A stretch of 64,000 nucleotides of DNA from NCBI GenBank assembly GCA_045565015.1, contig JBJLGD010000039.1, forward strand, positions 33,107 to 97,106. Reading direction: 5' to 3'. Origin of the DNA: GCA-2697345 sp045565015. GTDB lineage: Bacteria > Pseudomonadota > Alphaproteobacteria > Rhodobacterales > Rhodobacteraceae. Shown one piece after another: positions 35,715 to 44,956 of this stretch (positions are counted from its first letter, which is position 1; every line of letters starts with the position of its first letter). Under the pieces are notes generated by a model that was given only the letters and a program-made list of their open reading frames with translations, made no database searches and was not told the origin of the DNA. The position numbers were made by a program, and so were the translations under genes.

Positions 35715-37322
35715 TTAAATCATAAGCTCTTTTGTTGTATTTAATGTTATTTCAGGAAAGTCTCTCGTTATTCTATCAATATCCCATTGAATACGAGTCA
35801 AATATATCAAATCACCATCATTATCATATGCAATGTGGGGTTTATTATTCTCTACAAATTTAAAAATAATATTTTTAGGGCCTGAAATCCATCTTGCTGA
35901 AGTGAATTGAGATGCTTCAAAGTTAACTGGTAAGCCATATTCAAGCTCAATTCTGCTGGCTAGTACCTCGAATTGTAGTGCGCCTACAACACCAACAATA
36001 TAGCCTGACCCTAAGCTGGGCTTAAAAACTTTTGCGGCACCTTCTTCAGAAAATTGCTTTAAGGCTTTTTCTAGATGCTTGGCCTTTAACGGATCGCCCG
36101 GTCTACAGGCCTTGAGTAGTTCAGGTGCAAATGAGGGTATCCCAGTAACTCTGAGAGATTCTCCTTCAGTTAGAGTATCTCCAATCCGGAGTTGCCCATG
36201 ATTAGGTACACCGATGATATCCCCTGGCCATGCTTGATCTGCGAGCTCTCGGTCATTCGCGAGAAAAAGTACGGGATTCGGAATTGTCAGTACCTTCTGC
36301 GCTCTGACATGATTTAACTTCATCCCCCTTTTGAAATGTCCGGAAGATATTCTTACAAACGCCACGCGATCTCGATGTTTTGGGTCCATATTAGCTTGCA
36401 CTTTAAAGACGAAGCCCGTTACTTTTTTCTCTTCTGGTTTTATTTCTCTAGTTTGCGTCCCCTGAGCTTGGGGCTTCGGTGCGTATTTTGCTATGCCATT
36501 CATAAGTTCTAGAACACCAAACGAGTTAATTGCTGACCCAAACCATATCGGAGTTTGCGTACCCTCTTTAAAGGCTTTCTTATCGAAAGATGGTAGTAGC
36601 TCTTTAGCCATTTCTAATTCTTCTATAAACTTTTTATATAAATTATTTGGAATAAGTTCTTTAAGCTTTGCATCGTCTGACCCTTGAATATTAATATGCG
36701 ACGCAACTATGTTACGATCTTTTCTATCCATTAGATTTAAGCTATTGTTTATCAGATCAAAACATCCGATGAAGTCTTTGCCAGAACCAATAGGCCAACT
36801 TATGGGCGTAACATCAATTGCAAGACTTTCTTGGATTTCATCTATAATCTCGAAAATATCTCTACTCTCTCTATCCATTTTATTGCAAAATGTAACTATG
36901 GGTAGCTCTCTCAAACGACAAACCTCAAATAATTTTTGTGTTTGGCTTTCCACTCCTTTTGCCCCGTCTATTACCATGATTGCGGAGTCTACTGCAGTCA
37001 ATGTTCTGTATGTATCCTCAGAAAAATCTGAATGCCCAGGAGTGTCCACAAGGTTAAATCTATATTGATTAAAGTCAAAAGACATCGCTGAAGCAGAAAC
37101 AGAAATACCTCTATCTTGCTCCATTTTCATAAAATCGGATCTTGTCCTTCTCGCATCACCTTTAGCTCTGACTTGACCAGCAAGCTGGATAGCGCCACCG
37201 TATAATAAAAACTTCTCAGTTAGCGTCGTTTTTCCAGCATCTGGGTGACTTATTATCGCAAAAGTTCTGCGACGAGTAATTTCACTCGTGGCACTCTCGT
37301 TATTTATATTTAACTCTTTCAT
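35715..37322 (-). CDS. prfC: Peptide chain release factor 3
   Basis: A translational GTPase that recycles RF1 and RF2 from the ribosome. The G domain has ISHPDAGKTTLTEKFL (G1), DTPGHSDFSEDTYRTL (G3) and CNKMDRESRD (G4), and QDRGISVSASAM is the switch region characteristic of RF3. Domain II and the RF3 C-terminal domain (SGYIVGVVGALQFEVLASRI, LEYGLPVNFE) follow. The start chosen gives 535 residues beginning MKELNINNES; an ATG at 37346 and a TTG at 37358 are also in frame, with AAAAGG directly against the former, so the start is uncertain. Confidence 0.93.
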   Translation of the reverse strand: MKELNINNESATSEITRRRTFAIISHPDAGKTTLTEKFLLYGGAIQLAGQVRAKGDARRTRSDFMKMEQDRGISVSASAMSFDFNQYRFNLVDTPGHSDFSEDTYRTLTAVDSAIMVIDGAKGVESQTQKLFEVCRLRELPIVTFCNKMDRESRDIFEIIDEIQESLAIDVTPISWPIGSGKDFIGCFDLINNSLNLMDRKDRNIVASHINIQGSDDAKLKELIPNNLYKKFIEELEMAKELLPSFDKKAFKEGTQTPIWFGSAINSFGVLELMNGIAKYAPKPQAQGTQTREIKPEEKKVTGFVFKVQANMDPKHRDRVAFVRISSGHFKRGMKLNHVRAQKVLTIPNPVLFLANDRELADQAWPGDIIGVPNHGQLRIGDTLTEGESLRVTGIPSFAPELLKACRPGDPLKAKHLEKALKQFSEEGAAKVFKPSLGSGYIVGVVGALQFEVLASRIELEYGLPVNFEASQFTSARWISGPKNIIFKFVENNKPHIAYDNDGDLIYLTRIQWDIDRITRDFPEITLNTTKELMI

Positions 37323-37502
37323 AGTTATAGCTATAAAGACGAACATCCTTTTGTGCAATCAACGCATAGAAGAGAATCGAAGCTAGGCAGTAAAAGTTTT
37401 TATTATTTTGAAATGGTCTTTTTTATAATAAATTATAAATCTTGGAGTAGTATTTGTACAATATCGTTGTTAGCATAACCATAAGAAAAGGGTGAGGAAA
37501 TA

Positions 37503-38282
37503 ATGGATCTAGGTATCAGAGGAAAAAGAGCTCTAGTATGTGGCTCTAGCAAGGGTCTAGGGCTTGGGTGTGCAACTGCTTTAGCAGAAGCAGGTGTGCA
37601 TATTATTATGAATGCTAGATCGGAAAAAGACTTATTAGACTCCGCCGAGTTGATTAATAACTCTTATGAGGTTGATGTCCAAATAGCAGTCGGTGACATA
37701 ACTTCTACAAAAGATCAAAAAAATATAATATCATTAGCAGGAGATATTGATATCTTGATTACCAACTCTGGAGGCCCTCCACCAGGGACCTGGGCTGATT
37801 GGGACAAATTAGACTTCTTAGCGGCTTTAGAGTCTAATATGTTAACTCCTATTGTACTTATGAAACAGTTTTTACCACAAATGATGCAAAAGGGTTGGGG
37901 GCGAATTATAAATATCACTAGTCAATCCGTGAAGGCACCCATTTCAAATCTTGGTTTATCGAATTCTGCTCGCGCTGGTCTTACAGGCTATGTTGCGGGG
38001 ACTTCACGACAGGTCGCTCACTCAGGCGTTACAATAAATAATTTACTCCCAGGAGGTCATCAAACTGACCGTATAAAGAACTTATTAAATGTAATGTCAG
38101 ACGAGCAAGGGGTTGATGTTGAAAAGCTCAAAAAAAATATGGAATTAGGCATACCAGCCAAAAGGTTAGGCACAATCGACGAGTTTGGTGCCGTGTGTGC
38201 ATTTCTTTGTTCAATTCATGCAGGTTATATCGTTGGTCAAAATATTTTAGTTGACGGTGGCGCGGTTAACGCCACAATTTAA
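37503..38282 (+). CDS. SDR family oxidoreductase lacking the usual catalytic Tyr/Lys
   Basis: A 259-residue short-chain dehydrogenase/reductase-fold protein. The cofactor loop GSSKGLGLG is intact, and NSGGPPPGTW replaces the usual NNAG motif, marking a distinct subgroup often annotated as 3-oxoacyl-ACP reductase-like. In the catalytic region ITSQSVKAPISNLGLSNSARAG, Ser140 aligns with the catalytic serine, but the positions expected for Tyr and Lys hold Ser153 and Arg157. The end AGYIVGQNILVDGG is standard. It may use an altered mechanism or bind rather than reduce; the substrate is unknown. GTGAGGA lies just before the ATG. It stands alone between prfC (divergent) and the ABC ATPase. Confidence 0.85.
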   Translation: MDLGIRGKRALVCGSSKGLGLGCATALAEAGVHIIMNARSEKDLLDSAELINNSYEVDVQIAVGDITSTKDQKNIISLAGDIDILITNSGGPPPGTWADWDKLDFLAALESNMLTPIVLMKQFLPQMMQKGWGRIINITSQSVKAPISNLGLSNSARAGLTGYVAGTSRQVAHSGVTINNLLPGGHQTDRIKNLLNVMSDEQGVDVEKLKKNMELGIPAKRLGTIDEFGAVCAFLCSIHAGYIVGQNILVDGGAVNATI

Positions 38283-38398
38283 AAGTTTAAAGTCATAAAT
38301 AAAGCGACAAATCAGATATTATACTTGTTTAGTTGTAGTTCCCCTGCTACCGATCGGCTTGTTTAAAAAAAATTTTAGAAAAATAGAGATTAAGTGAC

Positions 38399-39472
38399 TT
38401 GGTACCACGTTTAGAGATAAATAAACTCTATAAATCATTCTCCAAAGTTAAGGTGGTTAATGGTATTTCTTTTACTATAGCACCAGGTCAAGTTACCTGT
38501 TTATTAGGTCCATCGGGTTGTGGAAAATCTACTACTTTAAGAATGATTGCAGGAGTAGAAAAATCTGATAAAGGAGACATTTTAGTGGACGGTATTGTCG
38601 TTTCAAGCGAAACAGTAGACTCTCCACCAGAGAGTAGATCTGTCGGATTAATATTCCAAGACTTCGCTTTGTTTCCGCATCTTAACGTTTACGATAATGT
38701 TGCATTTGGGTTAAAAGAAACAGGTGAATATAAGAAAAATAGAGTAAATGAACTACTAAAACGCGTAGGACTTAAAAACTTTTCTTTTAAGTATCCTCAT
38801 CAGTTATCAGGTGGTGAGCAGCAGAGAGTTGCGCTTATTCGAGCTCTGGCTCCGAAACCAAAGATTATGTTGATGGATGAGCCGTTCTCCGGCTTGGATG
38901 ATCGCCTAAGAGATGAAATAAGAGATGAAACTCTATCGGTCTTAAGAGAAGAGGGTACAGCGGTATTACTAGTTACTCACGATCCGTACGAAGCAATGTG
39001 CATGGCAGATGAAATTGCATTAATGAGAGATGGAGAAATTGTTCAGAGAGGAAGTCCTTATAATATCTATAACTCACCATCAGATAAGGCATCAGCGGCA
39101 TTTTTCTCAGAAATAAATGTGATTAAGGGTTTCTCTGTAGGATCTCTTACCGATACACCATTTGGACGTTTTTTAACGCCAGGACTTTCTGATGGAACGG
39201 AAGTCGAGATTATAATTCGACCTCAACATCTCCGCATAGATTTTGACCGAAATGGAAGAGGCCCCAACCCAACTAAAGATGAGGGTGTAGCCGCACGCGC
39301 TATTGTGGAGCGCTCTAGATTTACTGGTCGTGAAAGTTTAATTGAATTTTTTATGGACTCAGATGGTTCGTATCTCAAAGCTAGTGTCCCCGCTGTCTTC
39401 TTGCCAAAAGTAGGGACTGTTTTGTGGTTAACAATGCGAAGAGACCGATGCTTTGTGTTTCCAGTAAACTAA
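38399..39472 (+). CDS. ABC transporter ATP-binding protein, FbpC/PotA-like
   Basis: A 357-residue ABC ATPase of the iron(III)/polyamine importer class. Walker A is GPSGCGKST, the Q-loop lies in IFQDFALFPHLNVYDNVAFG, the signature is LSGGEQQRVAL, Walker B is IMLMDEPFSGLD and the switch is VTHDPYEAM. After about residue 240 there is a TOBE-type C-terminal regulatory domain (IIRPQHLRIDF, FTGRESLIEFFM). The start is a TTG without a strong ribosome-binding site, but the conserved sequence begins immediately. No permease or binding-protein gene is nearby, so the transported substrate is unassigned. It ends overlapping the convergent tpiA by four bases. Confidence 0.88.
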   Translation: MVPRLEINKLYKSFSKVKVVNGISFTIAPGQVTCLLGPSGCGKSTTLRMIAGVEKSDKGDILVDGIVVSSETVDSPPESRSVGLIFQDFALFPHLNVYDNVAFGLKETGEYKKNRVNELLKRVGLKNFSFKYPHQLSGGEQQRVALIRALAPKPKIMLMDEPFSGLDDRLRDEIRDETLSVLREEGTAVLLVTHDPYEAMCMADEIALMRDGEIVQRGSPYNIYNSPSDKASAAFFSEINVIKGFSVGSLTDTPFGRFLTPGLSDGTEVEIIIRPQHLRIDFDRNGRGPNPTKDEGVAARAIVERSRFTGRESLIEFFMDSDGSYLKASVPAVFLPKVGTVLWLTMRRDRCFVFPVN

Positions 39473-40239
39473 TTTGATCTATGTGTCGCTTGAACTAAAA
39501 TCTCAATAAGTTTTTGAAACTCTTGTACTTTAAGAGAGGCACCTCCTATCAAACCACCGTCTACTTCCCTTAAAGAAAATATATCTCTAGCATTTTCTTT
39601 ATTTACAGAACCACCATAAATTATCCTACATTGTAAAGATATTTCTACCCCAAATCGGATACCTATGAAATTTCTTATAAAAGAAGCTACTCTATCAATT
39701 TCTCTAATTTCAGGGATAATTTTTGTACCAATGGCCCAAATTGGTTCATAAGCGATTATTGCTTTTGCATCGAGAATTTGTGAGTTGATTGATAGATTTA
39801 ATTGTTTTTCTATCACGTTTAAGGTTTCATCAGATCGATACTGTTCTACGTCTTCGCCTACACAGATAATTGGTACTAAATTATTTTCTATTGCTGACAA
39901 AGCTTTTGTTTGTACTAGTTGATCTGTCTCATTATTATTTAAACGACGTTCTGAATGGCCCAATATAACATAACCTGCACCAATATCTTTCAACATCTTG
40001 GCAGAAATCTCTCCGGTATATGCACCTTTTTCTTTGTCATGACAGTTTTGTCCTGATATTGAAATATTCTTTTTTCTGAGGGTTTTAGCAAACTCATTCA
40101 GTAGTGTTACTGGAGGCGCAATAACTATATCTATATTGCTAGGACTGCTATTATTTAATATTTTTTGGAAGTCGACTAAGTCTGCAAGCAGGCCATTCAT
40201 TTTCCAGTTACCAATAATTAGTTTTCGGCGTTTTGCCAC
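39469..40239 (-). CDS. tpiA: Triose-phosphate isomerase
   Basis: A 256-residue TIM-barrel enzyme that interconverts dihydroxyacetone phosphate and glyceraldehyde-3-phosphate. GNWKMNG carries the N-terminal Asn and Lys, GHSERR the electrophilic His, AYEPIWAIGT the catalytic Glu, and YGGSVNKENA with GLIGGASL the phosphate-binding loops. It lies 64 bases downstream of the SufA-like gene on the same strand; whether they share a transcript is unclear. Confidence 0.96.
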   Translation of the reverse strand: MAKRRKLIIGNWKMNGLLADLVDFQKILNNSSPSNIDIVIAPPVTLLNEFAKTLRKKNISISGQNCHDKEKGAYTGEISAKMLKDIGAGYVILGHSERRLNNNETDQLVQTKALSAIENNLVPIICVGEDVEQYRSDETLNVIEKQLNLSINSQILDAKAIIAYEPIWAIGTKIIPEIREIDRVASFIRNFIGIRFGVEISLQCRIIYGGSVNKENARDIFSLREVDGGLIGGASLKVQEFQKLIEILVQATHRSN

Positions 40240-40303
40240 GGTTTACCTCTACTAATAAATTATTTGTATCCGTTAAAAAGAAGAAACTAACTCTCAATAG
40301 GCT

Positions 40304-40663
40304 CTATTTTACAGGAATAGGTTCAAATTTGATAGATTCTCCACATCCACATTCTTCTGTAACATTGGGGTTTGTAAATTTGAATCCGCTTTCTAATATG
40401 TCGATTGTATAATCAATTTCAGTACCAAAAAGAAACATTTGTGCCATTGGTGCTATTATTATCCGTGCACCCTCCTTTTCTATAATCAAATCATTTGGAT
40501 CAGCTAATGTGACGGTGTCCATTGTATATTCCATACCAGCACACCCACCTTTTTTTAAACCAACTTTTACTCCGAAATAGTTATCGTTTTCCATTAGTTT
40601 TTTAATTTGTTGCACAGCTTTTCCTGTCAGTGTAATGGGATCTCTAACTTTACCTTTATTCAT
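40304..40663 (-). CDS. HesB/IscA-type iron-sulfur cluster carrier (SufA-like)
   Basis: A 119-residue A-type carrier for Fe-S clusters. The three conserved cysteines are in KKGGCAGMEYTMD and the C-terminal EECGCGESIKF. Such proteins receive clusters from the SUF or ISC scaffold and pass them to apoproteins. Pairing with a SufT gene indicates a SUF-type context, and complex I encoded nearby is a large consumer of clusters. The ATG overlaps the sufT stop (TAATG). The rest of a suf operon is not in this window. SufA, IscA and ErpA cannot be separated by eye. Confidence 0.9.
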   Translation of the reverse strand: MNKGKVRDPITLTGKAVQQIKKLMENDNYFGVKVGLKKGGCAGMEYTMDTVTLADPNDLIIEKEGARIIIAPMAQMFLFGTEIDYTIDILESGFKFTNPNVTEECGCGESIKFEPIPVK

Positions 40664-41067
40664 TACATAAAACCTAATTCTAGTTTTGCTTCATCACTCA
40701 TCATTTCCATACCCCATGGTGGCTCCCATATGAGTTCAACTTTAACATCTTTTACTCCAGGAACCATTTCTACTGCTCTCTCAACCCAACCAGGCATTTC
40801 TCCAGCCACTGGACACCCCGGAGCCGTAAGAGACATCAATATATTAACACTATTCTCTCTACTTATTTCAATTGTATAAATTAGTCCCAGATCAAAAATG
40901 TTTACAGGGATTTCTGGATCAAAAACTGATCTACACGCATCGACGATACTCTCATGAAGGTCATGATTAGTAGAAGACGGCTTAATTAACGGTTGACCCT
41001 CAAGTTTTTCATCTTGAGATGAGCCTACAGTATTTGGCTTTAATTCCACTATGTATTCCTCTCCCAA
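40663..41067 (-). CDS. sufT: SufT-like DUF59/MIP18 iron-sulfur assembly protein
   Basis: A 134-residue protein with a DUF59 (MIP18) domain in residues about 35-134: DPEIPVNIFDLGLIYTI, SLTAPGCPVAGEMP with the conserved Cys, and VELIWEPPWGMEMMSDEA. SufT proteins assist Fe-S cluster maturation, especially when demand is high. The N-terminal 35 residues are polar and variable. It is the first gene of a pair with the carrier gene and is divergent from tgt with a 129-base AT-rich spacer; I could not recognise an Irr or IscR box there. Confidence 0.88.
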   Translation of the reverse strand: MGEEYIVELKPNTVGSSQDEKLEGQPLIKPSSTNHDLHESIVDACRSVFDPEIPVNIFDLGLIYTIEISRENSVNILMSLTAPGCPVAGEMPGWVERAVEMVPGVKDVKVELIWEPPWGMEMMSDEAKLELGFM

Positions 41068-41182
41068 CGGCTCGATTTTATCAAATTAATATCAAGGATA
41101 TCAAAATATATTAAAAAGGAATATATGCTTTGATAAGAAAAACGTCTAGGGGTATCATTCCTTTTGATTAAGAATTAATTTT

Positions 41183-41190
41183 AGGAAAGA
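41183..41190 (+). promoter_or_regulatory. Ribosome-binding site supporting a TTG start for tgt
   Basis: AGGAAAGA lies six bases before a TTG codon at 41197, and no ATG occurs before the conserved protein sequence begins. This supports TTG initiation of tgt. Confidence 0.65.
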
Positions 41191-41196
41191 AGTATA

Positions 41197-42327
41197 TTGG
41201 TCAAAAATTTTTCATTCTTACTAAAAAAACGTGATGGTAATGCCAGAAGAGGTGAAATTCAAACATCGCGAGGATCCATACAAACCCCTGCTTTCATGCC
41301 GGTGGGGACGGCTGGAACAGTTAAGGCTATGATGCCTAGTAGCGTCAAGGATACTGGGGCAGAAATTCTTTTGGGTAATACCTACCATTTAATGTTAAGA
41401 CCGACAGCTGAACGAATAAAAGACTTAGGAGGTCTACACAAATTTATGAACTGGGATAAACCAATTTTGACTGACTCTGGTGGATTTCAAGTTATGAGTC
41501 TTACTAAGCTGAGGAAATTAACAGAAAAAGGGGTTACCTTCAAATCACATATTGATGGCTCAAACCATTTAGTAACCCCTGAGAGATCAATTCAGATCCA
41601 AACAATGCTAGGATCTGATATAGTGATGTGTTTTGATGAATGTACCCCTTATCCTTCTGATGAAAAAACTAGTTTGGACTCAATGCGTCTATCAATGAGA
41701 TGGGCTGCTAGATCAAAAAATGAGTTTGGAATAGATCCAAAACGTGCATTATTTGGCATTCAACAAGGTGGAATAAATAAAGATCAGCGAACAGAGAGTG
41801 CTGATTATTTGGAGTCTTTGGGTTTTGATGGATATGCTATAGGTGGATTAGCTGTTGGTGAAGGACAGGAGTTAATGTTTAGAGTACTAGATTATGCTCC
41901 CAATTTATTACCTGAAAACAAACCCAGATATTTAATGGGGGTAGGAAAACCTGATGATATAGTGGGTGCAGTAACTCGAGGCGTTGATATGTTTGATTGT
42001 GTATTACCCTCCAGATCTGGTCGAACGGGACAAGCTTTCACTCATCGAGGGGTAGTGAATATTAAAAATGCTCGACATATTAACGATCCAAGACCTTTAG
42101 ATTCTAGTTGTAAATGCCCATGCTGTTTGAATTACAGCAGGGCATATCTTAACCATGTTTTTAGGGCTAATGAGATAATTAGTTCGATGTTATTGACATG
42201 GCACAACTTACATTATTATCAAAATTTAATGCTTAAAATTAGAGATTCTATAGAGCAACAAAAATTTAATTTGTTTAAGGAAAGTTTTTTTGAGACCTTA
42301 AACAAAGGAGATATTGAGCCTATTTGA
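41197..42327 (+). CDS. tgt: Queuine tRNA-ribosyltransferase (tRNA-guanine transglycosylase)
   Basis: A 376-residue TIM-barrel enzyme that swaps guanine 34 for preQ1 in GUN-anticodon tRNAs during queuosine synthesis. TPAFMPVGTAGTVKAM, LTDSGGFQVMSL (active-site Asp), GIQQGG, YAIGGLAVGE and DCVLPSRSGRTGQAFT (nucleophilic Asp region) are all present. Zinc ligands occur in CKCPCC with a later His. Initiation is from TTG. It lies 180 bases upstream of lon, which has its own heat-shock promoter. Confidence 0.95.
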   Translation: MVKNFSFLLKKRDGNARRGEIQTSRGSIQTPAFMPVGTAGTVKAMMPSSVKDTGAEILLGNTYHLMLRPTAERIKDLGGLHKFMNWDKPILTDSGGFQVMSLTKLRKLTEKGVTFKSHIDGSNHLVTPERSIQIQTMLGSDIVMCFDECTPYPSDEKTSLDSMRLSMRWAARSKNEFGIDPKRALFGIQQGGINKDQRTESADYLESLGFDGYAIGGLAVGEGQELMFRVLDYAPNLLPENKPRYLMGVGKPDDIVGAVTRGVDMFDCVLPSRSGRTGQAFTHRGVVNIKNARHINDPRPLDSSCKCPCCLNYSRAYLNHVFRANEIISSMLLTWHNLHYYQNLMLKIRDSIEQQKFNLFKESFFETLNKGDIEPI

Positions 42328-42429
42328 ATTTATACTTTTTAATTAAATGGTATCCAATCTATACTTAACAGAGCAAAACTTGAATAAAGAAAGTGTCAAC
42401 TTCACCTTCAATAATCATTACAAATTACC

Positions 42430-42458
42430 CTTGAAACATGAAGGAGTAAGACCCACAT
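42430..42458 (+). promoter_or_regulatory. Putative RpoH (sigma32) heat-shock promoter of lon
   Basis: CTTGAAA (42430-42436) and CCCACAT (42452-42458) are separated by 15 bases. This is close to the sigma32 consensus CTTGAAA-N11-16-CCCATnT and lies 50 bases before the lon ATG. lon is a classic heat-shock gene, which makes the match meaningful. Not verified experimentally. Confidence 0.7.
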
Positions 42459-42507
42459 AAAAGTTAATGATGTGTAAAAGACAAATAATGATACTAAAGG
42501 AACAAAT

Positions 42508-44916
42508 ATGACTGAGAAAACTACAGAGAACTACCCAGTGTTACCTCTAAGAGATATAGTGGTTTTCCCGCATATGATTGTTCCTCTATTTGTGGGTAGA
42601 GAGAAATCCGTCAGAGCGTTAGAAGAGGTAATGAAAGATGATAAGCAAATACTTTTATCAAGCCAAATTGATCCTTCAGTAGATGAGCCCCAACAAGATG
42701 GAATTTACAAAGTAGGAGTTTTAGCGAATGTGCTTCAACTTCTCAAGCTTCCTGACGGTACCGTCAAAGTGTTAGTAGAAGGCAAAACCAGAGTAAAAAT
42801 AATCAGTTTTATAGAAAATAACTATTATTTTGAAGCAAGGGCGTCAGAAATTAGAGAGTTGAGTGGCGATGAAACAGCAACTAAAGTTTTACTTCGTTCT
42901 GTAGCAGAGGAATTTTCGAGGTACGCTAAGGCAAAAAAAAATATACCAGAGGAAGCCTTAAGTTCTATAGCTGAGGCAACTGATGCTAATAAGTTAGCAG
43001 ATTTAGTAGCGGGTCATTTAGGCTTAGAAATAGAACAAAAGCAAGATCTACTAGAAACACTTAGTATCTCTGAAAGATTAGAAAAAGTTTTTGGATTAAT
43101 GCAAGGTGAGATGAGTGTTTTAAAGGTGGAAAAGAAAATAAAATCTCGAGTGAAAAACCAGATGGAACGTACGCAAAGGGAATATTATTTAAATGAACAG
43201 ATGAAAGCTATTCAGAAAGAATTAGGGGACGGCGAAGAAGGTCAGAATGAAATTGCAGAGCTTGAAGAAAAAGCAGCAAGATTTAAACTATCTAAAGAGG
43301 CAAAAGAAAAAGTAGATTCTGAAATCAAAAAATTGAAAAACATGTCCCCGATGAGTGCTGAGGCTACTGTGGTAAGAAACTACCTAGACTGGATTTTAGG
43401 TATCCCTTGGAATGTACGAAGCCGTATCAAAAAAGATTTGAGCAGGGCTGAGAAGATTTTAGATGAAGATCATTACGGTTTAGAAAAAGTGAAAGAACGA
43501 ATTGTTGAGTATTTAGCAGTCCAGCAAAGATCGAAAAAACTCAAGGGGCCGATAATGTGTTTGGTGGGACCTCCTGGTGTGGGTAAAACTTCTTTAGGGA
43601 AATCTGTAGCTCGTGCAACAGGGAGGGAGTTTATACGGATTTCACTTGGTGGAGTACGTGATGAGAGTGAGATTCGTGGCCATCGTCGTACTTATATTGG
43701 CTCCATGCCTGGTAAAATAATCCAAGCTTTAAAGAAAGCTAAAACATCAAATCCGTTAATTTTATTAGATGAAATAGATAAAATGGGCCAAGATTTTAGA
43801 GGAGATCCGGCATCAGCGATGTTAGAAGTATTAGATCCTGAACAGAATAATACTTTTGCAGACCATTACTTGGAAGTTGAATATGATCTTTCCGATGTCA
43901 TGTTTTTAACCACAGCTAATTCATATAATATGCCAGCGCCTCTACTCGATCGAATGGAGATTATTACGCTTGCGGGATACACAGAACACGAAAAGATAGA
44001 AATAGCAAAACAGCACCTAGTATCAAAACAACTAAAAAATCATGGTTTAAAAGATAAAGAGATTGTTTTAAAAGAAGAGGCTATTTTAAGAATTATAAGA
44101 AATTTCACGCGAGAAGCTGGGGTACGTAATTTAGAACGCGAGATTGCAAAGATTGCACGTAAAGTTGTAACTAAAATAGTTAAAAAAGAAACTACTTCTG
44201 TAACTGTTTCTTCTGATAATTTAGAGAGTCATTTAGGTGTGGCTAAATTTAGATTTGGATTAGCAGAAAAAGATGATCAAGTCGGAGTAGTCACAGGACT
44301 GGCCTGGACTAGTGTTGGAGGAGAATTACTTTCCATAGAAGCTTTACGTCTGCCTGGTAAAGGTCGAATTAAAACCACTGGAAAGTTAGGTGATGTTATG
44401 AAAGAATCGATTGATGCAGCCTCCTCTTATGTTCGTTCAATTAGTCCATCTCTAGGTCTAAAACCTACTAGTTTTGATAAAATAGATATTCATGTGCATG
44501 TACCAGAAGGCGCAACGCCTAAAGACGGTCCATCAGCAGGCCTTGCGATGGTAACGTCTATCGTGTCTGTGTTAACAAAGATTCCTGTTCGCAAGGATTT
44601 GGCGATGACGGGTGAGGTTACTTTGAGAGGAAATGCCCTTGGAATAGGAGGTTTAAAGGAAAAACTTTTAGCCGCTCTAAGAGGGGGTATTAAAACTGTT
44701 CTTATTCCATCTGAAAATGAGAAAGATCTACCTGAAATTCCGAGTAACTTAAAAGAAGGTTTGGAAATAATACCTGTTTCGCACGTAGAAGACGTTTTGA
44801 AGCAGGCGTTAGTCTCTATGCCGGAGCCTATTGAGTGGGATGAGGCTGCCGAAGAACTAGCTCAGGCAGCATTAGCGAAAGATAACGAAAATATTTTAGG
44901 TAAAAATTTACAGTAG
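42508..44916 (+). CDS. lon: ATP-dependent protease Lon
   Basis: An 802-residue serine-lysine protease that degrades misfolded and short-lived regulatory proteins in the cytoplasm. Domains: LON substrate-binding domain (about 8-200, starting YPVLPLRDIVVFPHMIVPLF), coiled-coil middle (EQMKAIQKELGDGEE), AAA+ module with Walker A GPPGVGKTSLGK near residue 350 and Walker B LLDEIDKMG, and the C-terminal protease with DGPSAGLAM (catalytic Ser) and TGEVTLRGNALGIGGLKEKLLAA (catalytic Lys). Length and ends are normal. Regulation by heat shock is suggested by the upstream promoter. It converges on purB. Confidence 0.97.
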   Translation: MTEKTTENYPVLPLRDIVVFPHMIVPLFVGREKSVRALEEVMKDDKQILLSSQIDPSVDEPQQDGIYKVGVLANVLQLLKLPDGTVKVLVEGKTRVKIISFIENNYYFEARASEIRELSGDETATKVLLRSVAEEFSRYAKAKKNIPEEALSSIAEATDANKLADLVAGHLGLEIEQKQDLLETLSISERLEKVFGLMQGEMSVLKVEKKIKSRVKNQMERTQREYYLNEQMKAIQKELGDGEEGQNEIAELEEKAARFKLSKEAKEKVDSEIKKLKNMSPMSAEATVVRNYLDWILGIPWNVRSRIKKDLSRAEKILDEDHYGLEKVKERIVEYLAVQQRSKKLKGPIMCLVGPPGVGKTSLGKSVARATGREFIRISLGGVRDESEIRGHRRTYIGSMPGKIIQALKKAKTSNPLILLDEIDKMGQDFRGDPASAMLEVLDPEQNNTFADHYLEVEYDLSDVMFLTTANSYNMPAPLLDRMEIITLAGYTEHEKIEIAKQHLVSKQLKNHGLKDKEIVLKEEAILRIIRNFTREAGVRNLEREIAKIARKVVTKIVKKETTSVTVSSDNLESHLGVAKFRFGLAEKDDQVGVVTGLAWTSVGGELLSIEALRLPGKGRIKTTGKLGDVMKESIDAASSYVRSISPSLGLKPTSFDKIDIHVHVPEGATPKDGPSAGLAMVTSIVSVLTKIPVRKDLAMTGEVTLRGNALGIGGLKEKLLAALRGGIKTVLIPSENEKDLPEIPSNLKEGLEIIPVSHVEDVLKQALVSMPEPIEWDEAAEELAQAALAKDNENILGKNLQ

Positions 44917-44920
44917 ATAC

Positions 44921-44952
44921 AAATTAAAGTATTTTTTACAAGCTTTTAATTT
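44921..44952. terminator. Weak bidirectional terminator candidate between lon and purB
   Basis: AAATTAAA (44921-44928) and TTTAATTT (44945-44952) can pair, with T-rich sequence on both strands. The stem is purely A/T, so it is weak; it is listed because it lies between two convergent genes only 40 bases apart. Confidence 0.3.
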
Positions 44953-44956
44953 TTAA

